From Sambucus nigra (taxonomy: Eukaryota > Streptophyta > Magnoliopsida > Dipsacales > Adoxaceae), in NCBI GenBank assembly GCA_949130495.1, contig OX422221.1, positions 476,737,159 through 476,801,158 on the forward strand: a stretch of 64,000 bases of DNA. Direction: 5' to 3'. Shown in pieces: positions 12,339 to 22,369 of this stretch. Every line of letters begins with the position of its first letter. The first letter of the stretch is position 1. Position numbers and translations under genes: made by a program. The notes below the pieces were generated by a model. It worked only from the letters and a program-made list of their open reading frames with translations. It had not been told where the DNA came from and made no database searches.

Positions 12339-12954
12339 TAGGTTTCGTAGTGCTGAATTTGCGATGGATTCCAAGGTTGAAGATGACCTCTTTGGTTCTT
12401 TGAGATCCCCAAAATGGCTTTGGCTGCTGCAGGGGTTTCCTAACCCTTTAATTCCTTTTTCTAATTAAACTCAGCCATGCCCTTATTTCTTTTTATTAGT
12501 TTAATTATTCAATTCCCGTTTTTTGACTAATGGGCCAAGCCCAAGTGACCAAAATGCCCCCGAGTGGGCCCGACTATGTCTAAAAACGTTCCGTGACCCG
12601 TTTACTACCCCCGGGTACACTTTTCCGACTATCTCGGCCCATCCGGACTCAACTGTACACTCAGAATTTGCATCCGAATTAATTTATAAAAATACTTATC
12701 CCCCACCCAATATAGTCTATACCGACTTCCGGATGTGATAAGTACATACCTCGTCATTAATACTCGAAACGGCGAAATTACATTATTACTATTCACTTAG
12801 TAATTAAATTTTCCCTAAATATTAACCATTCAATCCCAGATTAATATTTATATATTATTCTATCATAATTAATTCATTAAATTACAACACACTAGAAATT
12901 TAGAATATCCGAATTAATTAAATTTTAATTGTACCAAAAATACGGGGTGTTACA

Positions 12955-13553
12955 AATCGTTCTTCCTGAGGATAAGGTGTTCGGAAGTCATCATAAACTG
13001 AAGCTACCTCACCACCAGATTATGAGGAGGCTTGCATGAACTTCAGCGTCTCTTTCTGTATCTCCTTTATCATTTCCTCCATGGGTGATGCTACTGGGGC
13101 AACAACCAAAGGGACCATGGGATGAGTGCTCGTTGCAACTGGAGCAGTCATAATAGTTGGGACCATTGATACTCCTGAGGTTTCCACTACTGGACTCAAA
13201 ATAGAGGGTATGCTTGCTGGGACCATTCCTGCCACACCTGCACCTGGTGGGGCCGTTGGGGTTGCCCCTAATATTACAAAGGCATTGGCCTCCAATCCTC
13301 CCAGCATCGTTGAAGCTATCGGAGTTTGCAAAAACTCATAAAACTTACTCAAGAGGAGCACCACCTGAGTGGGTCCCAACCCTGCACTCGTGGAAGCTTG
13401 TGTCACCCCTTGAACGCTTGTCGTCGCCTGAACCGGGGGTACCTCTATTCGAGGATCCCCATCCCTTAGAGCCTCCAGTTCTCTCACAACTTATTCTTCA
13501 TTATGTTGTATGTCATCAAAGTTGAGCCTTCGATTAACGTTATCTTGCGCCAT
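12955..13553 (-). pseudogene. T1 gag, N-terminal part
   Basis: The minus-strand start ATG at 13553 lies 22 bases inside the PBS. It begins MAQDNVNRRLNFDD, and a TAA falls near codon 21. The frame then runs open to 13020 as a Pro/Ala/Thr/Val-rich stretch ending EEMIKEIQKETLKFMQ. Low-complexity N-termini before the capsid region are usual for Tat gag. The gene continues at 10218 past solo LTR C. Confidence 0.65.
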
Positions 13554-13575
13554 ACTCCTTGCTTAGAATAATGCC

Positions 13576-13593
13576 TCCCCAGCTGAGTCGCCA
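13576..13593 (-). other. Primer binding site of T1
   Basis: The minus strand reads TGGCGACTCAGCTGGGGA. It starts with TGG, as a complement of a tRNA CCA end, and lies between gag and the LTR. Tat/Ogre elements often use tRNA-Arg, but I cannot confirm which tRNA matches here. Confidence 0.65.
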
Positions 13594-13594
13594 A

Positions 13595-14752
13595 ACGTAA
13601 AAGGGTAGTTTAGATAAGATGGAGACGTAACCCCTTTTGAGTATGGTAATTATAAGTTAATTAGCCAAAACCTTGGATTAATTATAGGACATACAAACAC
13701 AGCTCAGTGAAGATAGACTCAGTTTGATTTCACAAATCTCCCGTTTAGGACTTAGAAAGTAGTAATGAACTTAGAAATAACATAGCTAGAGGGAGAGAGA
13801 AGAAAGCACCCTAGATACACCTTGGCAGGCAGCCAAAACACACAAACCACCCTCAAGAATCTCTATCAAATATTAAAAGCTTCGTAATAAATGACAATGG
13901 TGGATGAGAAAACTCTTTGGTTTGTAATAACTCTCTCTAGTAATAACTTTTGAACTCATACAAAAGAGATCTCTTCTGAACTCTTAAAAAGATTATCCTC
14001 TCCTCAAGGGTGGTTGGGGTCCTTAAATATCCCCCACACCATCCCCGAGGCAACCCAGTCATTAAAGACTATGAAAGACATCCCTCATACTTTATGTCAC
14101 AACATTAAATGCCTGATGTACTAGTAGTCTTCACGTCATAAACATTAAATGGCAAGACATACATTTTGCCTAATCACTGTGTGCCAAGGAGCTGTTGTCA
14201 CAGAGGTGGCTCAGTAACTGCCTGAAAATCCCAAATACCACGGTGGTTTACTCAAGTACAGGTCTGACATTGTTTAGCTGGCTAGTGACATCACCTAGAG
14301 TAGATGTGACATTAAGTAGAGGGTTATTTGGTTCACAACTCAACGCCCGATGGAACTCCAAGATGCTCTGCCCGAGGTTCCACGGTCAGGGTTCTCCGGT
14401 GTTTTACCAGGTGTATCTAAGATGGTTTGGACAATCCCCAACGGTGCCTCACTTATCAATCCAACAAACCAAGTCCCTCTAAAGTTCCCGCGGTGAGGTA
14501 ATTAGATAAAGCATGAAAGCTCTCCCAGGCCCTGCCAAGCCTGGTCTCTCGCGAGTACCGTTTGACCTAATACTAAAACTCATGATTATTCTCGTTACAT
14601 CATTACAACCATTATAGATCATAGTTAATATAAACAAAAATACAATATGACTGACACAACAAGCTAAAATACAAGTTTCCACACTGAGCTACCTCACTGA
14701 GCTGCCACGCTTGAGCTACCTCGGTGCCTTGATACCCAGAACACTGTTGCCA
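13595..14752 (-). mobile_element. 5' LTR of T1 (about 1.16 kb)
   Basis: Non-coding sequence between the T1 PBS and the point where Copia gag codons resume at 14753. The right end reads CAGAACACTGTTGCCA, giving an LTR start of TGGCAACAG in element orientation. A short motif (TGAGCTACCTC) recurs three times near 14690-14725. Borders are approximate because the other LTR is not in the window. Confidence 0.6.
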
Positions 14753-14825
14753 ATGGGGGGATTATCCATAATCTCAGGCTTACCTTCAAGCCCTCCTACA
14801 ACAAGAGACCCGAGAGAGACCTTAT
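14753..14825 (+). pseudogene. Copia gag fragment upstream of element A
   Basis: A plus-strand frame reads ...TFKPSYNKRPERDL and continues directly across the A insertion at 25074 with INVECY. The duplicated CTTAT is the TSD of A. This shows that the Copia element was here first. The fragment is bounded on the left by the T1 LTR. Confidence 0.75.
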
Positions 14826-15404
14826 TGTAATAACCCTCGCTTATGAGAACGTATTTTTATATTAATTACTAGGTGTGGTAATTAGATATAACTTATGGGT
14901 TATGAATGGAGTGTTAATTAAATGAAGAAAAGTTAATATTACCTATGAGTTTGCATTTATACCATAACTATGGGTGAATACTGCTATGTTATGCTTATTA
15001 ATATCATATGAATTTAATATGATATTTGGCTTCGTAATGAGATCGGAACTTAAATTGAGTTATAAAATGTCCAAATGATAATTTGGAGGCTGTAGTCGAT
15101 TCCGGAACATGCGAGATAGTCAAATAATGTGCCATATTATATTTTGAGGTTTTGGGCACTTTTGACTGATTATACCTCAATTATGGTGTTGCGTATCATT
15201 TTATCGCAATATTGATTTATTAAGTGGGATTTTGTCTTAAGCCACGACTTAGTCTTACTAAGTCTTCTAATTTCCCTAATTTCTATTTCCTAAACCTAGA
15301 AAGAACTATAGAGAGGAAGAGAAGGGTAGAAAGAAAGAAAAGAGATTGAAGATTTGAGAGGGATTCTTGCTCCTACACCAAGAAAATCTGCAATTGCTGA
15401 AGTG

Positions 15405-15412
15405 AGGCAAGT
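15405..15412 (+). other. Predicted splice donor (GC type) of element A
   Basis: AGGCAAGT, with the boundary after 15406. The nearest good acceptor is the polypyrimidine-CAG at 17720, right before the gag ATG, giving a 2314-base intron. In the 3' LTR the same place reads AGACAAGT, so that copy has lost the GC dinucleotide. Confidence 0.5.
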
Positions 15413-15678
15413 TTCTTACTTGCTATTTATGGTTTAAGATAAATGATTTGTTATGATAATGATATATTGATTATGGTTTAACTATTTTAGGGTTTTCTTA
15501 TGATTTGTGGGTTTTGATCCATTCAAAAATGATAGGGATGATTGATGAGGTTTAAGGTGGTCAATAGTAGTATTGATGATATATTGGTGATGATAAATGA
15601 GTTTGGGTTGAGTAGATTTGAGTTGGGGTAGAGATTGGAGTCCAAGACTCCATAGCCATTCTTGGCAAAATCGCATGC

Positions 15679-15876
15679 CCGAATCGATTCGCTTAGGTTC
15701 AGTGCTCAGGTCTAGTGAACCAAATCGATTCGGACTGGACCGAATCGATTCGGCAGTTATGCAGAACCCAAATGTCCCTACCGAATCGATTCGGTTTTTA
15801 TCCGAATCGATTCGAAAACTATGCAAAATCTCAAGTTTTCTGACCGAATCGATTCGGCCAGGCCGAATCGATTCGG
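15679..15876. repeat. Seven AATCGATT-centred palindromes in 5' LTR of A
   Basis: Cores AATCGATT start at 15682, 15723, 15743, 15784, 15805, 15847 and 15866. Most are the perfect 14-bp palindrome CCGAATCGATTCGG or differ by one base. Spacing is irregular (19 to 42 bases). ORFs on both strands here read as RIDS/ESIR/NRFG repeats only because of this cluster. Confidence 0.95.
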
Positions 15877-17544
15877 AAACCCTGCACTTTTTCAATTTCT
15901 TATCTTTTTCAATTTTAAACCTTTTCTTTAGGATTAGTAATTAGGGACCTTCTTAAATGAAGTAAACATAGGGTTTTAGAGGATTAGTTGAGTTCGGTCG
16001 ACTCCCTAGACTCGAAGGGGTTCATCTAGGGTTCTTTTAAGGGGAATTTAAAGTAATGTCAGGCATTACTTCTTTCGCATAGTTATATAAACATCTAGGG
16101 GATCTTAGAGTCAAATTTGGAGACTTTAGGAGTCATTGTGAGCTGAGTTTGACTTGATGGTCTATTATAAAGCCTAAAAGGAGGCTTTGGAAAATAACTT
16201 GGGATTCTGACTTCTTATCAAGGATGTTATGACGATACGAAATACGTATAGTTCCGGATAACCTTAATGCATTTGAGAAAATGTGAAATGGATAAAGTAA
16301 ATGATAATTTACTAAATCATGAAATGGAAATTATTAAAATGGAGGATACACACCTCTCTAAATGCCATCTTAAGGGAAGTCCGTACGTGAGGTGAAGCCC
16401 CCTGGCTAATGAATGCAGGGTGGATATAGTCCTAGGCCATATGAGCGCTTGTTTTATATTTTTCTGCGATGGGTAGGAGATTCTGGGTGTAGTCTTGACT
16501 ACCCCACATGCATATGGCTGCTTCCCGACGTTTGCGATAGGATCCCAGGTTGTCTTATGTTAGGCCCTGGAAGATGATGGTTATTTATGGACGCGCACAG
16601 TGGGGAAACCCGGACGGACGGTCTTAGAATCATTATATTTATATTTATAACTATTCTATTATCGAGTTGGACTCGATGGAACATTAATGCCATAAAGAGC
16701 AAAGGATATGCTACAAAGAGCATACTATTGAGATAAGTGCCATAAAGAGCACATGGTAATAACTGCATTCCTGGTAAGGAATGGAAAGAAGATGGAATTG
16801 AAAATGATGAAAAATGAAAAAGGCTTATAAGTACTTTTAATTCTTGTATAATTGGATTTCATTTTATTAATCATTTAACTGTCTTAGTTCTTTATATGAT
16901 GTTACCATGCTCGAATACCATCCATAACATCCATGTGTACCTGTACATTATTATCATAACTGTCATTTATCTAGTGATTATATAAAACCGGCCTCTGATC
17001 GGTTCTTCATTTTTTTGTTGTGTATATATCTTCTATATTCGTTCAGGTGTTCCGCTGCAAGGTCGCCCGTAATGACTATCTTTTCTCTGAGTCTTTTGAG
17101 GAGGCGTGACATTTTGCGGGGATCACGAGATATTTTGTGTAGACGCCCCTATTATTGTTTTCTATCTAAGATCAGTCTTTATTCGGGCGTGTGGCCTAAA
17201 TGGTTGTAATTGTATAATTGATGTATTATGTAACACGTGAACTTATTGCAATTCTGTATGGATGGTATTGGCCGATGCTTCATTCAGTCCTTTTCTTATC
17301 TATTTGATTACACGTATATGTTTGTGGGAGTTTCCATCCTCTTTTCCTAATATGGGCTGTTGAAAGTGTTTTCTTTAAATTACAAACTAAAATTTTTGAT
17401 AACCCGTTTTCTGGAGTATTGTGTGGTTATTCTTGATACTCCGTATGATTATTGTGATGTTGAGAATGGTATTTATCTATGATTCCTATTTCATCGGGGT
17501 TTAGGTCTGGCCACCCTTTATTTTGGATAGCGGGTTGTCACAGA

Positions 17545-17560
17545 TGGTATCAGAGCATCA
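17545..17560 (+). other. Primer binding site of element A
   Basis: TGGTATCAGAGCATCA, two bases after the 5' LTR. It is identical to the PBS of E and B. Initiator-Met tRNA priming is typical of Tekay/Del chromoviruses. Confidence 0.93.
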
Positions 17561-17689
17561 GGTTCTAGAGTCTTTAGGATCTATGCGGACTTGTCACGTT
17601 CTACCGTAGCGTTCTTTGATATAGTGCTTAATGTTAGGATTTTCTTGTTGCTTATGTATGTGATCTTCTGCTAGTTAGATTGTTTTATA

Positions 17690-17720
17690 ATATTCTAACT
17701 CTATCTCTTCTTTATCTCAG
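17690..17720 (+). other. Predicted 3' splice site abutting gag start of A
   Basis: A TTCTAACTC branch-site-like sequence at about 17693 is followed by a pyrimidine-rich tract ending TTTATCTCAG at 17720. The gag ATG begins at the next base. The same layout precedes gag of B. It would pair with the donor in the LTR. Confidence 0.5.
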
Positions 17721-18830
17721 ATGCCGCCAAAGAGAGGACGTCCCGCTAGACGCAATAGCGTTGTCGAGGATGAGGTTGGTCCTCCACCGTCGCCACCGGG
17801 GAATATCAGTGCCGCTGATGTGGCAAATATTGTGGCCCAAACTGTTAATGCAGCGATGACTGCAGTGGCACAACAAATGCCACAAGCTCAGGCGAGAGGA
17901 CACGAAGTACTGGTTCCTACGGGACCTTCTGAGTGGGAACGGGTAAGAGAGTCTTTCCTAAAGGGTCATCCCCCAGAATTTGAGGGAGGTTCTGACGTTA
18001 TAAAGGAAAACCAGTGGAAGAAGGACATGTAGCGTCATCTTAGGATGGTGGAATGTAGTGAGGAGAAAAATAAAATTCTCGTTACCTTTAAGCTTGTCGG
18101 ATCGGCCTTACACTGGTGGGAGTCAATGACGAAACCCGAACAAAGGGATACAATGCCAATCACCAATTTTTGGGCTTTGTTTGATGGAAAGTATTTCCCT
18201 CCCATAGTTCAAAGGGAGATGCATAGGAAGATTTAAGATTTAGTACAAGGGGAGAGATCGGTTGCCGAGTACGAAGAAGAGTTTACTCGGTTAGCAAGCT
18301 TTATACCGGATGAAGTGACTCCGGAAGCGAAGAGGATCTCCAGATTTATAGGAGGTTTGCACTGGCGAATAAAACAACATTTGCTTGGAAATCTATCTTT
18401 GGTAACCTTTGGGGACATGATGAATGCTGCTTTACTTCACTGTCAAGAGCATAGATTATTTGTGCAAAACAATAAGAGGACTGCAGCAATGAGGCAAGTG
18501 GTGAAATCGGGAGGAAATGGGAGCAGAGGGGGGACATCTTCTTCGTCCCAATCCTCGGGGAACAAGCAGAAAGATAGGGATCCTCAGCAACGGGATTTAT
18601 CCAAGCGTCAACATTTTGGTGGGTCTAATGCAGGTGGCAACAACAATAATAACAGGCCGGTTCAAGGCGGACAACAACAACAACAGGGAGGTAGAGGTGG
18701 AAATGGAGGTAGGGGCCAGCAGGGCCGAGGTGCAGGGAAATTTCGAAACAATCAAGGTAGGAATCCAGAGAACGCGGCTAATAAATTTTTGTAGTGTGGG
18801 GAGTTGGGCCATTATAAAAGGGCGTGTCCT
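17721..18830 (+). pseudogene. gag of element A, broken
   Basis: Start ATG at 17721 directly after the predicted acceptor (MPPKRGRPARR, basic). The capsid region has GPSEWERVRESFLKGHPPEF, then LVGSALHWWESMT. A Gly/Gln/Asn-rich, basic nucleocapsid tail covers about 18500-18780. In-frame stops are TAG 18030, TAA 18234 and TAG 18792, with no frameshift. The CCHC knuckle around 18785-18830 keeps [11 protein letters not shown] but lacks its first Cys, and the third stop lies inside it. Gag would have formed the particle and bound RNA. Confidence 0.88.
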
Positions 18831-21800
18831 CAGTTGGTTGGAGGGCATCTTCCTAGAGCCCCACAACAGCCGTATGTACAGTTTCCGTCCCAGGCCCCTA
18901 ATCTGATTGCTCCTCCTCAGCAGGGGCAATTTCAGTATGGACGAGTTTACCATATTCAGGAGGCTATGCTTCCTCTAGCTCCTCCGGCACCTCCAGCAAT
19001 CGAGGGTAAGTTTCTCATTCATGGGCATATGGGTCGAGTACTATTTGATATGGGTGCTACACACTCCTTTATTTCTAGAAGTTTTGCCCAGACCACAGGT
19101 TTGATAAAATCTGCTAAAAGTACCTTCACTAGCGTTGAATCCTCTATGGGCGATGGCTCATTGATTTTCTTTGTTTGTAAAAACGTAGGGATTAATCTTG
19201 GAAACTTGTGTTTTGAGGCCGAATTGCTCGTCCTTGATATGGTCGGGTATGATGTAATTTTGGGCATGGATTGGCTAGTGAAATACCGCGCGATAGTAAA
19301 CTGTTATGGGAAAAGCATAGTTTTTGCAGTTCCGAGACAAGAAATGTTCCTGGTTGTTATGCCTTGTATGGAAGGGAGTACGAGTGCTTATTTATATTGT
19401 ATTGCGGAAGATGCATCTAGGGATATTGTGGTTCCCCTACATTCTCTTCCGATTCTTAAAGATTTTGAAGATATTTTTCGGGAGATACCGGGATTACCTC
19501 CAAGTCGGGAGATAGAGTTTGTGATTGATTTAATGCCGGGAACTCGACCGATTGCTAAAGCTCCTTATCGAATGGATCTTGTTGAGATGAGGGAGTTGAG
19601 AGATCAGATTCAATATCTATTGGAGCAGGGGTTTATCAGGCGTAGTACATCTCCATGGGGTGCTCCGGTATTGTTTGTGAAGAAGAGAGACGGTTCTTTC
19701 CGGTTATGCGTGGACTATAGGGAGTTAAATAAAGTCACCATCCGGAATAAATACCCTTTACCTCGCATCGATGATTTGTTTGACCAACTTAGGGGAGCAT
19801 CATACTTCTCCAAAATTGATTTGAGGAAGGGGTATCATCAATTGAGGATACGGGCGCAGGACGTATCCAAGACTGCATTTCTGACCCGTTACGGATCCTA
19901 TGAATTCTTGGTTACGCCCTTTGGGCTAACCAATGCTCCTGCTGTGTTTCTGGATCTTATGAACAGGGTGTTTGGGGATTTCCTTGACCAGTTTTTTATT
20001 GTATTCATCGATGACATCCTAGTCTATTCTCAAACAGAGTCTGATCATGCTACTCACTTACGGTTGGTCCTGCAGAGATTGAGGGATCACAAATTGTATG
20101 CAAAATTTGAGAAATGTGGCTTTTGGTTGAAGGAAGTTCAATTTCTGGGTCATGTGGTGTCATCCCAGGGTGTATCTGTGGATCATGGCAAGGTGATTGC
20201 GGTGAGAGAGTGGGGTCAGCCCACGACCCCCACTGAGGTTCGTAGTTTTCTAGGCTTGGTGGGTTATTACCGTCGATTTATTAAGGGTTTTTCAAAGATC
20301 GCTAGCCCGTTGACGAATTTAACTCAAAAGGGAGTGAGAGTTGTTTGGGACAGTTCATGTCAAGATGCTTTTGATGAGCTCAAAGAGAGACTAACTTCGG
20401 CTCCAGTCCTTGTGTTGCCAAAACCGGGATTGGAATATCTAGTCTTCACCGACGCATCTCTTCAAGGGTTAGGAGGTGTTCTTCAGCAAGAAAGACAAGC
20501 TATTGCTTACGCTTCTCGTAAGTTGAAGCCTCACGAAAGGAGCTATCCGGTGCATGACTTAGAGTTTGCCGCAGTTGTCTTTTCCTTGAAGATATGGAGG
20601 CATTATCTCTTGGGGGAAAAGTTTAGTCTTTTCACCGACCATAAATCGCTACAATATTTATTTTCCCAAAAGGACTTGAATATGCGTCAGCGTCGTTGGT
20701 TGGAGTTTGTGAAGGATTACCAATTTGATATCCATTACCATCCTAGAAAGGCGAACGTAGTAGCGGATGCCTTAAGTAGGAGGCCCGAGGGAGACTTAGC
20801 TAATGTGTGGAACGCTAAGTTGAGAGAGCTCAGTCAGGAGGATGAAGGGGTAAGGCATTCATTTCCGTGATGACCGTTACTCCTACGATTATAGCGAGAA
20901 TTGTGGAAGCCCAGGGAAGAGATAAAGGTTGTCAAGACTATATGCACCGACTGTTGTCCGAGGGAGCGGAGTCGTACTCGATTGGATCTGAGGGTGGACT
21001 ACGCTTCCATAGAAGACTTATTGTTCCCGAAGATGGGGACTTGAGACGAGTTGTGATGGCGGAATCTCACGGGTCAAAGTTTACGGTACATCCAGGTGGG
21101 GACAAGATGTACCAAGATATGCCCCATCAGTATTGGTGGGCTGGTATGAAGAGGGATATCTCGGAGTTTGTATCCCAATTCACTACTTGTCAGTTGGTTA
21201 AGATTGACCACTAACGACCGACAGGTTTCTTACAACCGCTGGAGATTCCAGTATGGAAATGGGAAAGCATTTCGATGGATTTCATTACAGGTTTACCTAG
21301 ATCACAGAGAGGTCATGATTCGATCTGGGTAATTGTCGACCGTTTGACTAAATCGACACACTTCTTGCCTGTACGTACGGATTATGATACCGCTCGCTAC
21401 GCCCAATTGTTCATCGAGGAGATCGTTAGACTTCATGGGGTACCTTTAAATATTGTTTTTGACCGAGATAAAATATTTGTGTCCCACTTTTAGCGAAGTT
21501 TTCAAGAGACCATGGGGACCGAGTTGAAGTTAAGCTCTTCTTATCATCCTCAAACAGATGGTCAAACTGAAAGGGTAAACCAGATGTTGGAGGATATGCT
21601 TTGTATGTGCATACTTGATTTTAAGGCCTGTTGGGAACAATACCTCCCATTGGTTGAGTTTGCTTATAACAACTCATACCAATTTACTATTTGAATGGCT
21701 CCTTATGAAGCTTTGTATGGCCGACCATGTAGATCGCCTGCTTGTTGGTTGGAAGTGGGTGATAACAAATTCCTTGAACCTGAAATGATCCAAGACACTT

Positions 21801-22321
21801 ATTCAAAGATTGAAGTTATTCGAAATCGCATTCGGATATCTCAGGATCACCAAAAGAGTTATGCCGATGCGGGTGGGAGACACATGGTGTTAGAGGTTGG
21901 AGACCAAGTATTGGTGTGAGTGTCTCCAATGAAGGGCATTAAACGTTTCGGGAAGAAAGGAAAGCTTGCACTGCGTTTCGTTGGACCTTTCCCAGTTATT
22001 GCAAAAGTTGGTCCCGTGGCGTATCAACTTGCTTTACCAGAGCCTTTGCAACAAATCCATGATGTATTCCATGTCTCCTCCTTAAAGAAGTATAGAAAGT
22101 GTGAAGGTGCCCTTTGGCACACCCCTTTTGAAGATATCGATTTGCAACCCGATGTTTGATATGAAGAACAACCGATTGCTATTCTTCAGTATGGGGAGCG
22201 CAAGTTAAGGTCTCGTGTGGTGCCCCTAGTGAGAGTTCAATGGAGTCATCACAATGCGAAAGAATCAACGTGGGAACATGAGGACAGGATGCGGGAGAAA
22301 TATCCATATCTTTTCTTATAA
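18831..22321 (+). pseudogene. pol of element A (PR-RT-RH-INT-chromodomain), broken
   Basis: Same frame as gag until a frameshift near 20865. The protease active site reads FDMGATHSF near 19047, where DS/TG is expected. RT has [20 protein letters not shown] and FIDDILVYS. RNase H begins [12 protein letters not shown] and ends [10 protein letters not shown]. After the frameshift, integrase shows HPGGDKM (the expected CxxC has lost its first Cys), a DDE core from [10 protein letters not shown] to QTDGQTERVN, and GPY-like FVGPFPVIAKVGPVAYQL. The C-terminus, VPLVRVQWSHHNAKESTWEHE, is chromodomain-like. In-frame stops: 21212, 21491, 21692, 21917, 22157. The terminal stop is at 22319-22321. Confidence 0.92.
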
Positions 22322-22356
22322 GGTACGCCTGAATTTTGGGGACAAAATTCCCTCAT

Positions 22357-22369
22357 AAGGGGGGGAGTA
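22357..22369 (+). other. Polypurine tract of element A
   Basis: AAGGGGGGGAGTA immediately before the 3' LTR. It would prime plus-strand DNA synthesis. Confidence 0.9.

Larger units (their letters stand above)
10219..12954 (-). mobile_element. Solo LTR C, Tekay-like (2736 bp), TSD AATCG
   Basis: Begins TGTGACACCCCG and ends ACGGGGTGTTACA, and is flanked by perfect 5-bp direct repeats AATCG (10214-10218 and 12955-12959). No PBS, PPT or coding sequence adjoins it, so it is a solo LTR left by recombination between two LTRs. It is related to LTRs E and B but clearly diverged from both. It interrupts T1 gag. An internal ORF at 11096-11278 and others are chance. Confidence 0.93.
2941..14752 (-). 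mobile_element. Decayed Tat-lineage Gypsy element T1
   Basis: On the minus strand the order is 5' LTR (right), PBS, gag, protease, RT, RNase H, second RNase H and integrase. A tandem array and an antisense ORF follow towards the left. The archaeal-like second RNase H and the antisense ORF are marks of the Tat lineage (Ogre, Retand, Grande). Gag is split by solo LTR C (10219-12954), and the 3' end is cut by element E. The right border abuts Copia gag codons at 14753, so T1 inserted into the Copia element. The 3' LTR is not in the window. Confidence 0.82.
14826..17542 (+). mobile_element. 5' LTR of element A
   Basis: TGTAATAACCCTCG to GGGTTGTCACA, 2717 bp, followed by GA and the PBS. It holds an AGGCAAGT motif at 15405-15412 and seven AATCGATT palindromes at 15679-15876. 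No clear TATA box is seen. The purine-rich tract GAGAGGAAGAGAAGG near 15312 may mark the start of the leader. Confidence 0.95.

Noticed and set aside
13126..13525. Plus-strand ORFs over T1 gag N-terminus
   Set aside because: Mirror the low-complexity Pro/Ala/Val coding of the minus-strand gag. No independent support.
15679..15876. CRISPR-like array of short repeats
   Set aside because: Repeats are 8-14 bp palindromes with irregular spacing inside an LTR, in plant DNA. No cas genes.
15482..15944. ORFs on both strands with repeated RIDS/ESIR/NRFG peptides (also 23105-23489)
   Set aside because: They are translations of the AATCGATT palindrome cluster in LTRs. A palindrome reads open on both strands, and no start, codon bias or homology supports a protein.
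18346..18953. Minus-strand ORFs over gag of A
   Set aside because: Shadows of the real plus-strand gag frame.
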